Of a DNA stretch of 14,851 nucleotides, positions 13,309 through 14,851 are shown piece by piece. The translations under genes and the position numbers were made by a program. The stretch is from NCBI GenBank assembly GCA_934196125.1, contig CAKPVT010000038.1:1-14851 (forward strand), written 5' to 3'. The notes beneath the pieces were generated by a model that did not search any database, was not told the origin of the DNA, and saw nothing but the letters and a program-made list of their open reading frames with translations. The DNA is from an uncultured Streptococcus sp. GTDB lineage: Bacteria; Bacillota; Bacilli; Lactobacillales; Streptococcaceae. Every line of letters begins with the position of its first letter. Position 1 is the first letter of the stretch.

Positions 13309-14851
13309 TGAAATAATAAAATGAATAAGCAACCTGATTCCTGAATTCAAAAGGAGTTAGGTTGTTTAATTTTTCTTGATACCGTTGTGTGTTGTAGAAA
13401 TCAATGTAGGCTTCTACATCTGTGACTAGCTCATCATAGGTCTTATAGTTTTTGAGATGGTAAGACTCTGTCTTGAAATGCCCAAAGAAACTTTCAATCG
13501 GTGCATTGTCAATACACTTTCCCACATGTGACATAGACAAGGTCAGCCCAGCTTGTTGTGTGATATAGCGATATTCCTTCAAAGTGTACTGACTACCTCG
13601 GTCACTATGGATAATTGGTGTAGCACCTGGATTGAGTTTTAAAGCCTTCTTAATCGTCTTTATAACCAATGGATTGTCATTGTTATGGCTAATCTCATAA
13701 GCGATGATAGAGCCATCATACAAGTCTTTGATAGCGCTAAGGTAGGCTTTAGCACTTAGTCCATATTGAAGGTAAGTCACATCCGTGCACCATTTCTGAT
13801 TGGGAGCTGTTGCGGTGAAATCACGATTAAGGATATTTTCTTCGTATCACCTTTCCCCAGCTTTGGTACAAGACTGTCTCACACGGCGAATAACAGATCG
13901 GATACCTAGTATTTTCATCAATCGACGAATACGCTTCTTGTTATAATTGGCGCTAAGCTGGCGGTTGATAAAGTTTGTCATACGGCGATAGCCTAGAATG
14001 CCATTGTAGTTCCTATGAAATTCCTTGATTTTCTTCATGAGCTTCTTATTCTCTGTCTCAGAAACTGTTTCTATGTGATTATGCCATTTATAGTAACCAG
14101 ACCGTGACACCTTTAAGAGCTGACATAAGGTTTGAATGGGAATATCTGGTTCTTTATCATGATAGTCTTTGATGACTTGAAAGTCTTCTAAATGCTTACC
14201 TAACCTCACCGACGGTTGCGCCGTTTGACTTCTTCTAACTTTTTTTAGCAGGTCAACCTCAATTTCTAGAAGACGCTTACGCTCTTCCAATTGTTTAATC
14301 TTGAGTTGAAGTTGTTCAGCTTCGGTAAGATTAGGTTTACTCTCTAATCCTTTTCCACATCTATCAAGTAGACCTTGAGAGCCATCTTTTTCAAACTTAC
14401 GCACCCAAGAATAAACCTGTTGGTAAGAAACACCAAACTTCTCAATGGCTGCTTGATAGTCTTTCCCATATGCGATAGTATAGTTGACAATCTCTACATG
14501 CTCTTCAAATGTTGTTTGTCTTCCTTGCTTCATACGGCTATATCCTTTACTAGTAGCTTTTAAACCTTCACCACTATTATAGCGTTTTATCCATTTTTCA
14601 AGAACCGAATGAGCCGAAATATCATACTTTTGACAAATATCAGTAAGGGAACCTTTCCTATAAAGATAGTCTAGAACAGCTTGTTCCTTGACTTCTTTGG
14701 AATAGCTATTCCAAGTTCGACTTTCCTTTAGACCAACCACACCAACTTTTTCATACTTCATTTTCCAAGAATTGATAGCTGACTCACTTACTCCGTACAG
14801 CTTACTGAGTTGGGAGACTGATTTCTCATGATTAAGTAATCGTTGAACAAT
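13283..14851 (-). mobile_element. IS3-family insertion sequence, right part (continues beyond the window)
   Basis: The element end is placed at 13283 because a TGAAC-starting, repeat-like sequence begins there, reading into the element (TGAACATC, then CCCTGTCAAGTAGACAG), shortly after the conserved end of the transposase. The other end is to the right of the window, so the inverted-repeat pair and target duplication cannot be checked. The orientation puts the transposase and pepN on the same strand. Its end sequence differs from the IS at the left edge. Confidence 0.75.

Larger units (their letters stand above)
13226..14851 (-). pseudogene. IS3-family (IS150-like group) transposase, 5' partial, broken by an in-frame TGA
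   Basis: One continuous frame from the window edge to 13226, interrupted only by TGA at 13847-13849. The N-terminal part has repeated helix-turn-helix units (for example LTDICQKYDISAHSVLEKWI and FGVSYQQVYSWVRKFEKDG) and a leucine-zipper-like coiled coil (LQLKIKQLEERKRLLEIE), which is OrfA. A run of seven A residues (14240-14246) follows LLKK, and the frame continues as OrfB with an HTH_21 stretch (GYYKW, NYNGILGYRRM). After the TGA the same frame continues as NILNRDFTATAPNQKWCTD, with the DDE catalytic residues in CTDVTYL, HSDRGSQYT and PIESFFGHFKTE, ending in RYQEKLNNLTPFEFRNQVA. The frame has no stop before the element end and runs into host sequence. Upstream of 14761 the frame is open to the window edge, so the true start is outside. 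Without stop-codon readthrough no full transposase is made. Confidence 0.88.

Noticed and set aside
13847..14761. Reading the two transposase segments as separate OrfA and OrfB.
   Set aside because: The first segment already contains the OrfB N-terminus and the second is in the same frame; the break is a nonsense codon, not the OrfA/OrfB junction.
1..14851. The 13-kb segment between two IS3-family ends could be a composite transposon.
   Set aside because: The two elements have different terminal sequences and different transposases, and the genes between them are conserved core genes in normal streptococcal order.
1..14851. CRISPR arrays, tRNA or rRNA genes.
   Set aside because: No regularly spaced direct repeats, cloverleaf-like segments or rRNA signatures were seen on either strand.

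Overview
The window is a low-GC Firmicute chromosome segment that I place in Streptococcus. CiaR/CiaH next to PepN, the S20 protein next to a type I pantothenate kinase, and a BMP-family nucleoside transporter next to deoC are all streptococcal arrangements. A bovis/equinus-group species is a guess from protein similarity remembered rather than computed.

Layout from left to right. Bases 1-114 are the 3' end of one IS3-family insertion sequence. Bases 133-5753 (minus strand) hold a nucleoside uptake and salvage unit, read as deoC, then a BMP lipoprotein, then the ABC ATPase, then two permeases. Together these would bind nucleosides outside the cell, import them, and break down deoxyribose 5-phosphate. 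Bases 5754-6242 hold no gene, but they contain the deoC promoter, several perfect inverted repeats, a cre-like site overlapping a promoter-like sequence, and two terminator-like structures. A 16S-type (RsmC-like) methyltransferase (minus) and coaA (plus) then diverge from overlapping promoters. rpsT follows coaA from its own promoter.

Two back-to-back terminators separate rpsT from the convergent ciaRH two-component operon. Upstream of ciaR lies pepN, with its own strong terminator and promoter. From 13283 to the window edge is a second, different IS3-family element whose transposase is broken by an in-frame TGA.

Most of the window is ordinary core genome. I did not find a convincing new multi-gene system. 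The parts most worth a second look are non-coding: the 489-base region upstream of deoC, which could encode a small CcpA-controlled RNA; the locally GC-rich, hairpin-rich leader between deoC and the lipoprotein gene; and the apparent absence of pdp and cdd, which flank deoC in the related streptococci I remember. The state of the right-hand IS is also informative: its two reading frames are fused by a run of seven A residues, it has a nonsense codon, and its reading frame runs out into the pepN promoter.
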